DNA of 64,000 nucleotides from positions 1,838 to 65,837 of the forward strand of contig NW_025944795.1 of the NCBI RefSeq assembly GCF_000764305.2, written 5' to 3'. A model generated the notes under the pieces. The model did no database searches and was not told where the DNA came from. It was given only the letters and a program-made list of their open reading frames with translations. Source of the DNA: Hyalella azteca (lineage: Eukaryota; Arthropoda; Malacostraca; Amphipoda; Hyalellidae). The stretch's first letter is position 1, and every line of letters starts with the position of its first letter. Positions 54,880-64,000 of the stretch are shown here, in pieces. A program made the translations under genes and the position numbers.

Positions 54880-55345
54880 AAGTTAGACGTGACCTTGTCC
54901 AAACTAAGAAAGCGGATTCAGTATCGTGTGTGCCGTGGATGTGTAAGGTACGTCTCGTGTTGATAGGATTTGATGAATAAAGTGAATGTTAGGTATAGAG
55001 TTAGCTGTGATTTTCATCTGTGTATAATTTTTTGTAAATATTTTAGTAGCATTTATTAATGATTTTAACTACACCAATACCTACACAAGATAGATCCAGC
55101 CACACATCCGTCCCCTCTTTGTCCACTCTGTCTCAGACATGATCACAACACCTGCCACCTGTTCGGCTGCTCGGAACTGGTCACGCCCTTGTCGCCCCTG
55201 GTTTTGTGGGACTCTCCCATCGAGGCGGCGGGGCTGTTAGCGCGCTGGGGAGAGAGGTTGGGCTGGCCACAGGAATGGGTGTAGGCCCCGTCCCGCACTT
55301 GTCGCGGGACGGGGAGGGCGAACAACAACAACAACAATAATTGAA
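54880..55345 (+). mobile_element. LINE 3' end fragment
   Basis: Plus frame with SPLCPLCLRHDHNTCHLFGC (zinc knuckle at the LINE ORF2 C-terminus), LWDSPIEAAGLLARWGERLG, then a 3' end of (AAC)n at 55322-55337. 5'-truncated at the left, where it meets a Tc1 fragment near 54845. Confidence 0.7.
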
Positions 55346-55479
55346 GCCTCTATCAACAACCTGTATTATTTGTCATTAGAAATGAAATTACTAGAATGAT
55401 TGGTATACAAACATTTATAAAACATGGGTGGTTGCGAATTTGTGCAAACATACAAACGGATATTATTGGTGGTTAGACG

Positions 55480-56400
55480 TAATAAGCACATTTATTACTA
55501 GGAATTTAAAAACGAAGAAAACTCTACAAAAATTCAATATATCTTTATTGAAAACTTTTCGGAGTCCAGCTCCATCATCAGTTAAAAAAACTAGAAAACA
55601 AAAACAATAAGTTAATAAAGTTGGGATTAAAAAAATCAGAAGTTAAAAAACTAAATTTACAGGCAAAAGACAGAGTAATGAAGTAAATACCTATCTATTC
55701 ACAATTCCAAGTGGATAAGATCTAAGGGCTCCTTTTAAACTAGGTCTCTCTTAAAAATGTTCATGGATTACAAAATGCCCAGATCGGATGCAACAAAAAT
55801 AGAATCTAAAACCTTAAAGTCAGTGTCGGACACTGTAACGTTGCACTGTTCGGCGTGAGTGCGCACAGCCGAATGAGGAGGGTGCGATAGTAACTGCCCA
55901 GTCCTATTACTACTCCCTTTATGCTCAGCGACCCTACAGTAGAAATTGCATGACGTCATTCCAACGTAGGAAGATGCGCATCGTGCACAACTAAATTTAT
56001 AAACTAGGGACGATCGCATATGAAAAAGGAGTATATCTTTGTACCTAAAAACGAACTTATTTCAAAATTATTCACCAGTAAAATATGAAGATTAATTTTC
56101 GGAAAGTATTTCATAAACAAATCTTTCAATTCTCTTTATAGCTTCGTACGCATGGCCGAAGTATGGAAGAGAAGAGTTGTAACAACGTTTCCATAATCAG
56201 GCTCTGGAATAACTTCACTGTATTGTTTAGACATGAATTTCTTAATTTGGGTAAACACCAAGCCAGAAAGAAATCCATTTAGCGAGAAGATATCGCGCAA
56301 AAATTCGAATTCAGAGTGCATGGCATGGAAAGTCGAGCAAATACGAAAGCCGCGGTGTGATAGTCTTTGAAGCCCGTTCAACTTCAACCGAAAAAAAACA
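55480..56400 (-). mobile_element. Penelope-like element fragment, minus orientation
   Basis: RGFRICSTFHAMHSEFEFLR, then IKKFMSKQYSEVIPEPD (RT C-terminal part) and LVYKFSCARCASSYVGMTS, RVAEHKGSS: the GIY-YIG endonuclease typical of Penelope. Together with 57560-58400 it makes a large inverted pair. Confidence 0.8.
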
Positions 56401-56475
56401 GAAGCTAAAATAGCTGCTGCTTAGGCCGATTTTACTCGACTTTCCATGCCATGCACTCTGAATTTAATTTTTGCG
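56300..56475. repeat. Hairpin-forming inverted repeat
   Basis: AATTCAGAGTGCATGGCATG and GAAAGTCGAG at 56305-56337 are repeated inverted at about 56435-56465, around a spacer of about 100 bp, inside the Penelope-like sequence. Confidence 0.7.
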
Positions 56476-56479
56476 CAAT

Positions 56480-57555
56480 ATCTTATCGCTTAGTGGAGAA
56501 ACAAAGAAACCATAATTCTAGGAATTAGGTTTAACCAACAAAGTTTTGAAGGACATTAAGTTTGTTCAGATGATGAGTTATCTTGAGATGAAGATTCCAG
56601 AGCCTCTCAAAGTGAGAAATGATCCGTTTGGGCTGCCGGATCCTCCAGCTGAATTTAATGCAAATTGTTTCAGCATTCGAGGGCCTGTAGCAGGTGATCC
56701 GTTGGAAAACAAGGTGACATGAATAAATAGTAAAGATGAGCAGGCCAATCGCTGGATCGGGACAATTGGATACTGTTGAAGAAATGGATTCATATTAAGA
56801 ATAGACACTTGGCAAAATATCCCAATATTGACAACTGATAACCGAGATAAATTCTTCAATGATCCACCAACCTGAGGTTTTATTGCCCATTGTGTTTGGA
56901 CACTTTTTGTAGGAAGAATTTATTGCGGAAATTAGTGGAAATCAGTTGAAGGGGTGGGAAGTTGGACGAGAAAAATAGACAGATTTGTAAAAGGTTTAAC
57001 TGCGTGTGAAATTTCGAAATAGACTTTATCTTAAGGTTTTATAGTATACATATAGCGAACTTCGCGGGTACAGTATAAATATACCGCACCATCAGAGCAA
57101 AAAACACTTGGTAACTAATTGATTGATTGAACTAGTATTTAAATCTAAGCGTTAAATTTAAATTAAAATAATTAAGTAAAGTCCAACTTCCCAACAGAAT
57201 AAGCAAATGAATTTAGAAGGGCAAAGGAAATGATACAAAACGAAACTTAAACGACTTTTACACAAACTAAGGAACAGAGGAACAGGTTCCAAGCAAATGT
57301 AAAATATACTTCAACATTTGGTTTCAGAAAAGTTTGCAGAGCTATTTATGATGATAGTGGAGGACACGTTTAAACTATTTATGATTGAACTCCACTTTAA
57401 CTAGAAATTGCGTGAAGAATTTGAATTCAGTTTTCACTTTCAGTGAATGCTTGAACCACGTGATACTGACTCTCGATGACTTCTAAAGCCTGCTACAGAA
57501 TCGCAGACTTTGAATACTTACTTATTCTACAAATGAAATCAGAAAGACGGAAAAA
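56480..57555. other. Sequence between the Penelope-like arms
   Basis: AT-rich with one minus-strand open frame (56578-56859) that I cannot assign. No RPTP exon seen. Confidence 0.3.
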
Positions 57556-57559
57556 CGAA

Positions 57560-58400
57560 GGCAACCTAGAATCTGTGTACAAATTTACGGTGAGAAATGA
57601 GGAATTTCTCACATACCCGAATTAAGAAATTCATGTCTAAGCGATACAGCGAAGTTGTTCCAGAGCCTGATAATAGAAACGTTGTTTGCTGTTCTCTCCC
57701 ATACTTCGGCCATGCGTCCGAAGTAATGTCAAAAGAATCAAAAGATCTGTTCATGAAATACTTTCCGAACAGTAATCTTCGTATTTTACTGGTGAATAAT
57801 TCTAAAATAGGTTCGTTTTTAGGTACAAAGATATCCTTCCTTCTCATATGCGAACGTCCCTAATTTGTAAATCTAGTTGTGCACTATGTACATCTGCGTA
57901 CGTTGGCATGACGTTACGCAATCTTTACTCTAGGGTAGCTGAGCATAGAGGGAGAAGTTTTAGGACTGGCCAGTTACTATAACGCCCTCCTCATTAGGCT
58001 GTGCGCACTCACGCCGAACAGGGCAACATTCCAGTGTCTGACACTGCCTTCAAGGTTTTAGCTTCTATATTTCTCTTGCATCCGATCTGCGTATTTTGGA
58101 ATCCTTGTATATTTTTAAAAAGAGGTCTAGTTCAAATGCAGCCATTAGTTCTTATACACTAGAAATTGTGAATAGATAGGTATTTTCGTATTTACTTTAT
58201 TACTCTGCCTGTTGCCTGTAATTTATAGTTTTTAATTTCTGGATTTTTCTTTGAATCCCAAATTTTTAAACTTCTCATTCTATTTGTGTTCAGGATTTTT
58301 TGAACTGATGATGGAGCTGGACTCCGAAACATTTTCAATAGAGATATGTTAAATTTTTGTGAAGTTTTCTTCGCTTTTATATTCCTTGTAAATTTGCGAT
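57560..58400 (+). mobile_element. Penelope-like element fragment, plus orientation
   Basis: RIKKFMSKRYSEVVPEPDN, CCSLPYFGHASEVMSKESK (PLE region after the RT core), then a GIY-YIG-type stretch in broken frame (SAYVGMTLRNLYSRVAEHRG). Ends with TGATGATGGAGCTGGACTCC, the inverse of the sequence at 55565. Frame breaks show it is dead. Confidence 0.75.
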
Positions 58401-58404
58401 TCAA

Positions 58405-58940
58405 GCAATCTAGAGACATTAGCACATTACTTATATTGATGCAAGTACCTTGCATGCCCAAAAAGAAGTAGATGCCCATACTTAATAGCCTGAACATAAG
58501 CTATGCTACGGCGTAATCAAAATAATACCGAGGGCAAACAGGAAAAATTTGGGCACAAGGTCTAGGTCGCCTGAATATGCGAGTGCTTAGCTTAGTAGAA
58601 TAATAAAACTGTTCAATTCTAATTATCATTTCATGATACGTCATTGTTGATGAACAACAACTTTAATGTGATCAAAATACATTGAAAATTAATATGCAGG
58701 ACTAGTCATTGGTCATGACTGGTCTATATAGAACAACTGGGACACGTGGGAGGCGTGAAATTGTTTCGAAGCAAGCGCCGTTCGAAATTTGGGGATCAAT
58801 TTGGTGAAGTTATACCGAAATATTCGGATATTGCGAAAAGTAACTTCAGAAATGAATGAGTTTCCAAGGTTGCTTTAAATACCATATTTTAATCAGATGA
58901 AACCAAGATTTAGCAGCTTATATTTTGATAGTCAGAAGCA
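58405..58940. other. Sequence between PLE arm and duplication I copy B
   Basis: AT-rich, no exon or TE end recognised. Confidence 0.35.
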
Positions 58941-59527
58941 ATCTATTAATCTAGCTTGACTAGACAAGATATCATTGAACTTCCGAATCCTTGGTTCTCT
59001 CTCTTTGTGAGATAACGATGACGCCCTCTGACGTGTTTCTTGAGAAGTCTTTGTAAGGTTTGGGTAAGGCTCCCGAGGAGTCTCTATTAGCCGTCACTAG
59101 TAGGAAGAGTGGGAAGTTAGTGCTATTGCTCCACCAAATTTGGAAGTTAGTGCTATTGCTCCACCTAAGCTACGATCGACGTGGCCGTTGAGCTACGTCT
59201 CGGTGGCGCTGCTCCAGTTCGTGTCGTCGTGTCATTACAGCATTTAAAATCCCGGGATGTGATCTTTACTGCATAAAATATTGTCATTGATTATCATAGT
59301 GTGTCTCATTCCCCCCCGGCACTTTAATAGGACCATAGGATAGAACTCTGACCATCTGAGTGATTCTTTATTGCGGTTAATATAAGTGCGGATAAAGTGG
59401 AAATAATTGCAGGTGAAGCAGCACCTGACGCGATGATTATCTGTCAATTCAATGGCCTTGTTGTAGTTAATTGGTTATCATATTGAGGATTTGAATCATG
59501 GACCAATCCCAGAGGCATGTTTCTCAC

Positions 59528-59711
59528 GGCGAGGCAGAGTCGTGACGATCAGTGAGGCGGAGTTAACAGAGAAGACGTAGGTGGTGTTGGGCGTGAGGCC
59601 GTCAGCCCAAAGCTGGTGTCCATGGCTGCCCTGCTGCATGACAGGCGTCTGTGTTACGGCTTCTTTGACGGAGAAATTAATAGAAGGTCCTTTACATGTG
59701 GCCGAATTAAC
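59528..59711 (-). CDS. Gene B FN3 domain 2, second exon
   Basis: 184 nt, VNSATCKGPSINFSVKE, LWADGLTPNTTYVFSVNS, ends phase 1 at donor GTGAGA. The next exon (53693-53596) starts in phase 1 nearly 6 kb away; the intron between is filled with TEs. Confidence 0.8.
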
Positions 59712-59912
59712 CTGGAAAGAAATATTAGTGGAGGTCATTACTGTGGAACGAAGCAGGATGTACAGAGATTTGAATAATAAATACAACATCATATCCAGGT
59801 TCTTGGAGCGTAGAACTTGACAAATAATCTATAGTCAACGATTTTGTGAAATTCTGCATCAACTGTGAAACTCACTCATTTAAGATTTTCGAAACTGATA
59901 GAGAGTACTCAC

Positions 59913-59977
59913 CCCACCAACAGTGATGCGATTCATTGTCACGTCTTCCTCGAAAAGGTTGAGTTTTCCGTAGGTTG
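59913..59977 (-). CDS. Gene B FN3 domain 2, first exon
   Basis: 65 nt; TYGKLNLFEEDVTMNRITV; acceptor CTGAGCAG, donor GTGAGT. Matches 3169-3233. Confidence 0.7.
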
Positions 59978-60179
59978 CTGCTCAGGAAGACAAAACTGTT
60001 TAGAGATATTCGTCTCCCAGTGCCCATGATATTCGACGAGATCGCGAATACTGATACTACGATTGACTTGCTCTATTACAATAAGTTAAAGGCAAATGCA
60101 CGTTGTTTCTTGGTTCAAACATCGAACATAATTAACTTTGTGGTTAAAGCAAAGTGCCGTCGAGAAAATATACAACCTA

Positions 60180-60586
60180 AGTCCCTCCTCCCCTCTAAAA
60201 TATCCAGCCGTCCTTGAGCTTCGACTCAGTTTGGTTGCATTGGTTGGTGCTGGCGTCCCTTCATGCCTTGAACCCGTTGGAGTGGACAGAGGGGATGGTA
60301 AGAGACCGGATGGCTTAACGGTTTTCCCGTTTTCTAATGGGAGGTGTCTGTGCTGGGATGCAACCTGCGTCGACACTTTTGCTGAGTCGCACGTCAATAA
60401 TTCGGCTTTTTCTGCTGGGTTCGCGGCTCGTGCGGCCGAGGATAGCAAGAGACGTAAATACGCGGCGTTGGCAGCTCGGTATCGTTTCGAGCCAGTCGCA
60501 TTAGAAACGACGGGCACATTTGGTGAAACGACTGGTCCTTTAATATCAGAGATTGGCCGTCGCATTACGGAATTGTCTGGCGAAGT
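60180..60586 (+). mobile_element. Retroelement C-terminal-like fragment in gene B intron
   Basis: Open plus-strand frame with RPDGLTVFPFSNGR, CWDATCVDTFAESH, SKRRKYAALAARYRFEP and ISEIGRRITEL. I recognise this RPDG...WD.T..DT...KYAxL...FxPxAxET...IGRR block from the ends of retroelement-type proteins in invertebrates; it may be a PD-(D/E)XK-like fold, but I am unsure of the family name. No tail or target duplication was found. It replaces about 800 bp present in copy A. Confidence 0.6.
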
Positions 60587-60592
60587 ACTCAC

Positions 60593-60784
60593 CTTCAGTG
60601 AGGCAGGCAATCTGCACCTCAGCTCCCTCAATGTCATCCACGTACTCACCTTCAGTGAGGCAGGCAATCTGCACCTCAGTTTGCCGGATGTCGAGGTTGT
60701 AGTCGGTGTCTGCCGAGCCTCTCGAGGTGTCGACCAAAACCCTCACCGCGTACCGCCAGCCGGGGACGAAGTTGAACTTAAATT
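60593..60784 (-). CDS. Gene B FN3 domain 1, last exon, two 57-bp units
   Basis: FKFNFVPGWRYAVRVLVD then EVQIACLTEG, with GTGAGT donors after 60650 (135-nt exon) and 60593 (192 nt), both in frame. The sequence right after the second donor is a retroelement fragment, so the natural intron is disrupted from that point on. Confidence 0.7.
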
Positions 60785-61818
60785 CTACGGGATTTACACA
60801 CAATGTTGGTAATGTTATAGAAGTTTTACTGAAATCACTAGCACTCAAGTATTATTAGTTGGAATATTCATGTCAAACTGGCAGAACTAACAAATATTCT
60901 CTAAGTTGATGCCATATCAGCTATATGCTAGACACCACTATCCAGACTTTCATCAATTCAGAAATTATTATCCAGAAAGTAATTATTAATGGAAATTGCT
61001 CGGTGGAGTAAAGGATAGCTACCGCCGTAGCTGCTTGACGATAAAAGGGAAATCCTGTTAGGTTCTAATTTTGCATTAAATTCGCGTCTAACATGTTTGG
61101 TTCGTGTATTTATGTTCGTAAAATTTTTTACTATGCGGATATAAAATGCGTTGCGCAAAGAGCGGTCTAGATATCCACTTCATATTCAAACAGATCCTGA
61201 AAACTACTTTTGGGTGGATTTGGTCTTCTCGAAGCAAAGACAATCTTCCCTTTAGTTACAATGATAATTCTCAGGCGTAAGTTATGTGAGTCCTAGGGAG
61301 ACTCGTTTGAAATATTATTAAACTATGAGCACTCTTCTAACCAATGTTTTTGGAATTGTATGGAAATTCGAAATTTAGCAAATAAATTCCACCTAAATTA
61401 ATTGAAATGAAAACCACTCCAAATTTAATTCATGTTTACGATGCCCTATGAAGAATTTTCTATCACTGTAACGGATGAGCTTCGAATGAATTTCTGTGAC
61501 ATCTGCTTCCCTTAAGACGAGATAAAATATGGACGACGTTAGCAATATTACAAATGGCTACTTAAAATAAACCAACATTTCTACAAACAGTGAATTAATT
61601 GAATCATTTATGCAACTACAATATTCATATCGTTAGTCGTATACCTTACGTAATACTTGTTATCTCCACATTTGGTGAACAAATATCGAAATAAGGGTTA
61701 TAATACGTTAAATGAAAACCCGGCAGATCAAGCACATTCTATTTTTTTTTTAAACGACTTGTAGTCAGCATTGTTAATTTTAATACATTATAGAAACCAA
61801 ATTTCTTGAAGACCCTAC

Positions 61819-61895
61819 CTGTAGAGTGAATAGACATTGCAGGAGTTTTCCACTCGGCATCTGAACTGCTTAAACTCTTGACCTGAAGGCGATAC
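61819..61895 (-). CDS. Gene B FN3 domain 1, middle exon
   Basis: 77 nt, acceptor TTCTTTCATCAG, donor GTAGGG. YRLQVKSLSSSDAEWKT; matches 5206-5282. Confidence 0.75.
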
Positions 61896-62341
61896 CTGAT
61901 GAAAGAAGAAGTGAGGAATTTTTGCTCCATCACATAAGACTACCTATCATTTCTTTTGATTGTAATTCATTGCAGTCAATTGAAAATCAATCATGCCTTA
62001 CAACTGCTTAAACAATATTTTCTGCCAATGTTGATGAGTGTTAATCTTCAATCAGCATGTGCCACTCAACACTGGTATTGATGAATCACTGGATAATTTC
62101 GATATTGTTTCAGTAAGAATGAGGCAGTAAAAAGCGTCCTTTGTTTATACAAGGAAAAGAGATTTCCAGATATATGGAAGTTATTTTCAATTAACTCTTG
62201 CACATTACAATTAAATCAAACACATGGAAAAAATCTCAGAACATCCTACATTGACTACAGGTAATTTTTGTAACTTTTTTATTCGCGGGGTAATATGAAA
62301 GTTCTTTTATAAATGGCCTTTGGTCTACACATCAGCCTCAC

Positions 62342-62480
62342 CCCGTAACATGGTTGCCAGGCTCCAGCGTCCCTTCGTCGTCGCGGGGCGACCAGGCCCG
62401 CAGCGCCACGGCGCAGGCGGTGTTGCTGCAGCTGAGCTCGGCTGGGGCCCTGAACCGCGGCAAGTTCAGAGGGCGGCTAC
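62342..62480 (-). CDS. Gene B FN3 domain 1, first exon
   Basis: 139 nt, matches 5723-5861; APAELSCSNTACAVALRAW, then LEPGNHVTG and donor GTGAGG. Confidence 0.75.
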
Positions 62481-63305
62481 CTAGCGGCGCAAAGCATGTG
62501 GAACATTTTTTATTAAATGTGCAAAAATAACGAGAAATTTAAAATACTAGATTAGTTTGACATGATGTCTTGTATGTCAGGGCCGAGGGCCGAGTAATTA
62601 CAATAAATCCTATAAATGATTTAATTTTATTAACTTATGAAATTTTCTGGCGTTTTAAATCGAAAATAATTTCTACGATTAGCATTTAGAAATGTGTTAT
62701 CTGAAACGAGTCGCTCAAAGTATATTGATTACAAGAATATTTTTGTAAGGCTTCATATTTTTTATATTCTTTCATCTATCTCACTCTATGTTCTGTCTGG
62801 ATATTTATGTATGAATGTTAAATATAATAGCAATAGGTTTCGTAGAGCAATATTAGAATTTCTTTCTCAAGGACGAGAGGCAAAAGACGCAAGATAGGTA
62901 CAGCTTCCACGGACGTTGGAACGCACCCTATGAGTACAGGGATTTGCGGGCTACTGGGGGCATGTCCAGACTCGGAAGTGACGCTCGAGGTAAAATCTCA
63001 GTGGTTATTTTAATTATTATTTCCTCATTCTTTATATGTGCTCATTCGGAGTATTTCACAATTATTTATTACCAACGCTCACATGGCTAGACATCAGGGG
63101 CTGGATAATTTACAACTGATATTGTTGGCAATTTTCTGCAGACGATAACATTCTCTCCTGCATATACGTATAAAATCTTTCTTCAATGTGTAAAATAAGG
63201 CACTGGTAGAACTTGAGAACCGACAACTCCATTATTTCTAATCAGGAGGACAAATTACTCTTTACAAACGAATAAATTACTTGAACTTGTACTATAGACA
63301 CGAAC

Positions 63306-63431
63306 TTGCATCGCAGAGCGCAGGGTCCAGGCAGCCGTGCGTGCATCTGCCGTCGCCGGCATCGCAGACCCCGTCCTTGCAGTAGCGGCAGGACAGCGCG
63401 CAGTCGGGGCCGTAGCGCCCAGGGGGACACT
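63306..63431 (-). CDS. Gene B EGF-like exon
   Basis: Counterpart of 6679-6804: ECPPGRYGPDCALSCRYC, KDGVCDAGDGRCTHGCLDP. Acceptor CCCCAACACAG, donor GTTCGT; phases 1-1. Confidence 0.75.
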
Positions 63432-64000
63432 CTGTGTTGGGGTTCATACATCATCCTACCACTTTAGGATCTTGAATTGAAAATAGTTACATCTATCCCA
63501 AGAAGGGAAAAATGAGTGTGTCGTAGAATGTTAGAAAAATGTAGGGGGAAATGAATTAAAAATTCTGCGTTCGTTTCATTGGGAAAAACAAAATTGTAGC
63601 ATATTTGCGTTACGTAAAAGTCTCGTATTAATGTTAAGTTGTATGTTTGTATTTATGACAAGCTGAATGTGGCTGCGTCAGAAGTAAGTGGTTTGTATTG
63701 GTTGCTGAAAGGCAACCAATTTACAATTCGTTGATTTTTAACAATTTTCGGAGCGATTTTTTATCGATGAGGCACCATCGTATTTTGTCCGCAAACATAA
63801 TACAATATGTCTTGTAAATTTTTACTCGCTAGGCATCATATTATGTACGATTTAATAAAACAGTTAAGGGATTCTGAACATGAAAATAGGTTGTTAATAT
63901 TCAATCAGGTTGAAAATTGGTTGATATATATTCATGCTAAATCAGGCGTCTCAATTTTAATGATTAGAATGAGACGTAATATTGACACCGGACACTTAAG

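Larger units (their letters stand above)
58945..64000 (+). repeat. Segmental duplication I, copy B
   Basis: Direct copy of 2215-7390, still matching at the last base of the window. Confidence 0.9.

Noticed and set aside
60138..60812. Single 224-codon gene on plus
   Set aside because: Its left two thirds are a retroelement-like fragment and its right third is antisense to the FN3 exon of gene B; a chimeric open frame.

Overview
The window looks like nuclear DNA from an invertebrate animal. Protein-coding signal is confined to short, comparatively GC-rich exons with GT-AG borders, set in AT-rich introns and mixed with many transposon remains (CR1-like and other LINEs, Penelope-like elements, Tc1/mariner, hAT-like, TTAA foldback, MITEs, a solo LTR, minisatellites). 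An arthropod such as a crustacean is my best guess, but nothing here fixes the species. All gene models were read by eye from splice sites, codon phase and domain motifs.

Layout. (1) 1-2.1 kb: CR1-like LINE, minus strand, running off the left edge. (2) 2.8-12.0 kb, minus: the 5' part of a secreted or membrane receptor gene ('gene A'): signal-peptide exon, two-exon LCCL domain, three EGF-like exons and two fibronectin type III (FN3) domains, continuing off the left edge. (3) 14.3-22.8 kb, plus: a decaying array of single-exon LDL-receptor class A (LDLa) modules. (4) 25.4-28.9 kb, minus: the 3' part of a receptor tyrosine phosphatase (RPTP; D1 remainder and D2). (5) 29.7-30.2 kb, plus: an inverted broken copy of an RPTP transmembrane exon. 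(6) 32.5-34.4 kb, plus: second LDLa array. (7) 36.9-63.4 kb and beyond, minus: a long RPTP gene ('gene B'): EGF-like, FN3 domains, basic furin-like site, transmembrane segment, D1 and D2, with a large TE load in its introns.

Two direct segmental duplications shape the window. Duplication I pairs 2.2-7.4 kb with 58.9-64.0 kb (EGF and FN3 exons of genes A and B, so the genes are paralogues). Duplication II pairs 16.3-28.98 kb with 31.9-39.69 kb (LDLa 3' part plus RPTP 3' part). Gene B is in consistent reading phase across its exons except in D1: the central D1 exons are absent and foreign sequence sits there, while the partial copy at 25.4-28.9 kb holds two of the missing exons but lacks the upstream ones. 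D1 has WPQ in place of WPD, and D2 has a CGDGVTA loop without the arginine, so the family looks like receptor pseudophosphatases or weak phosphatases.

The most notable reading is a putative receptor family LCCL-EGF-FN3-TM-PTP-PTP, duplicated locally and paired with opposite-strand LDLa arrays. The LCCL end and the PTP end are seen on different paralogues, so the full architecture is inferred.
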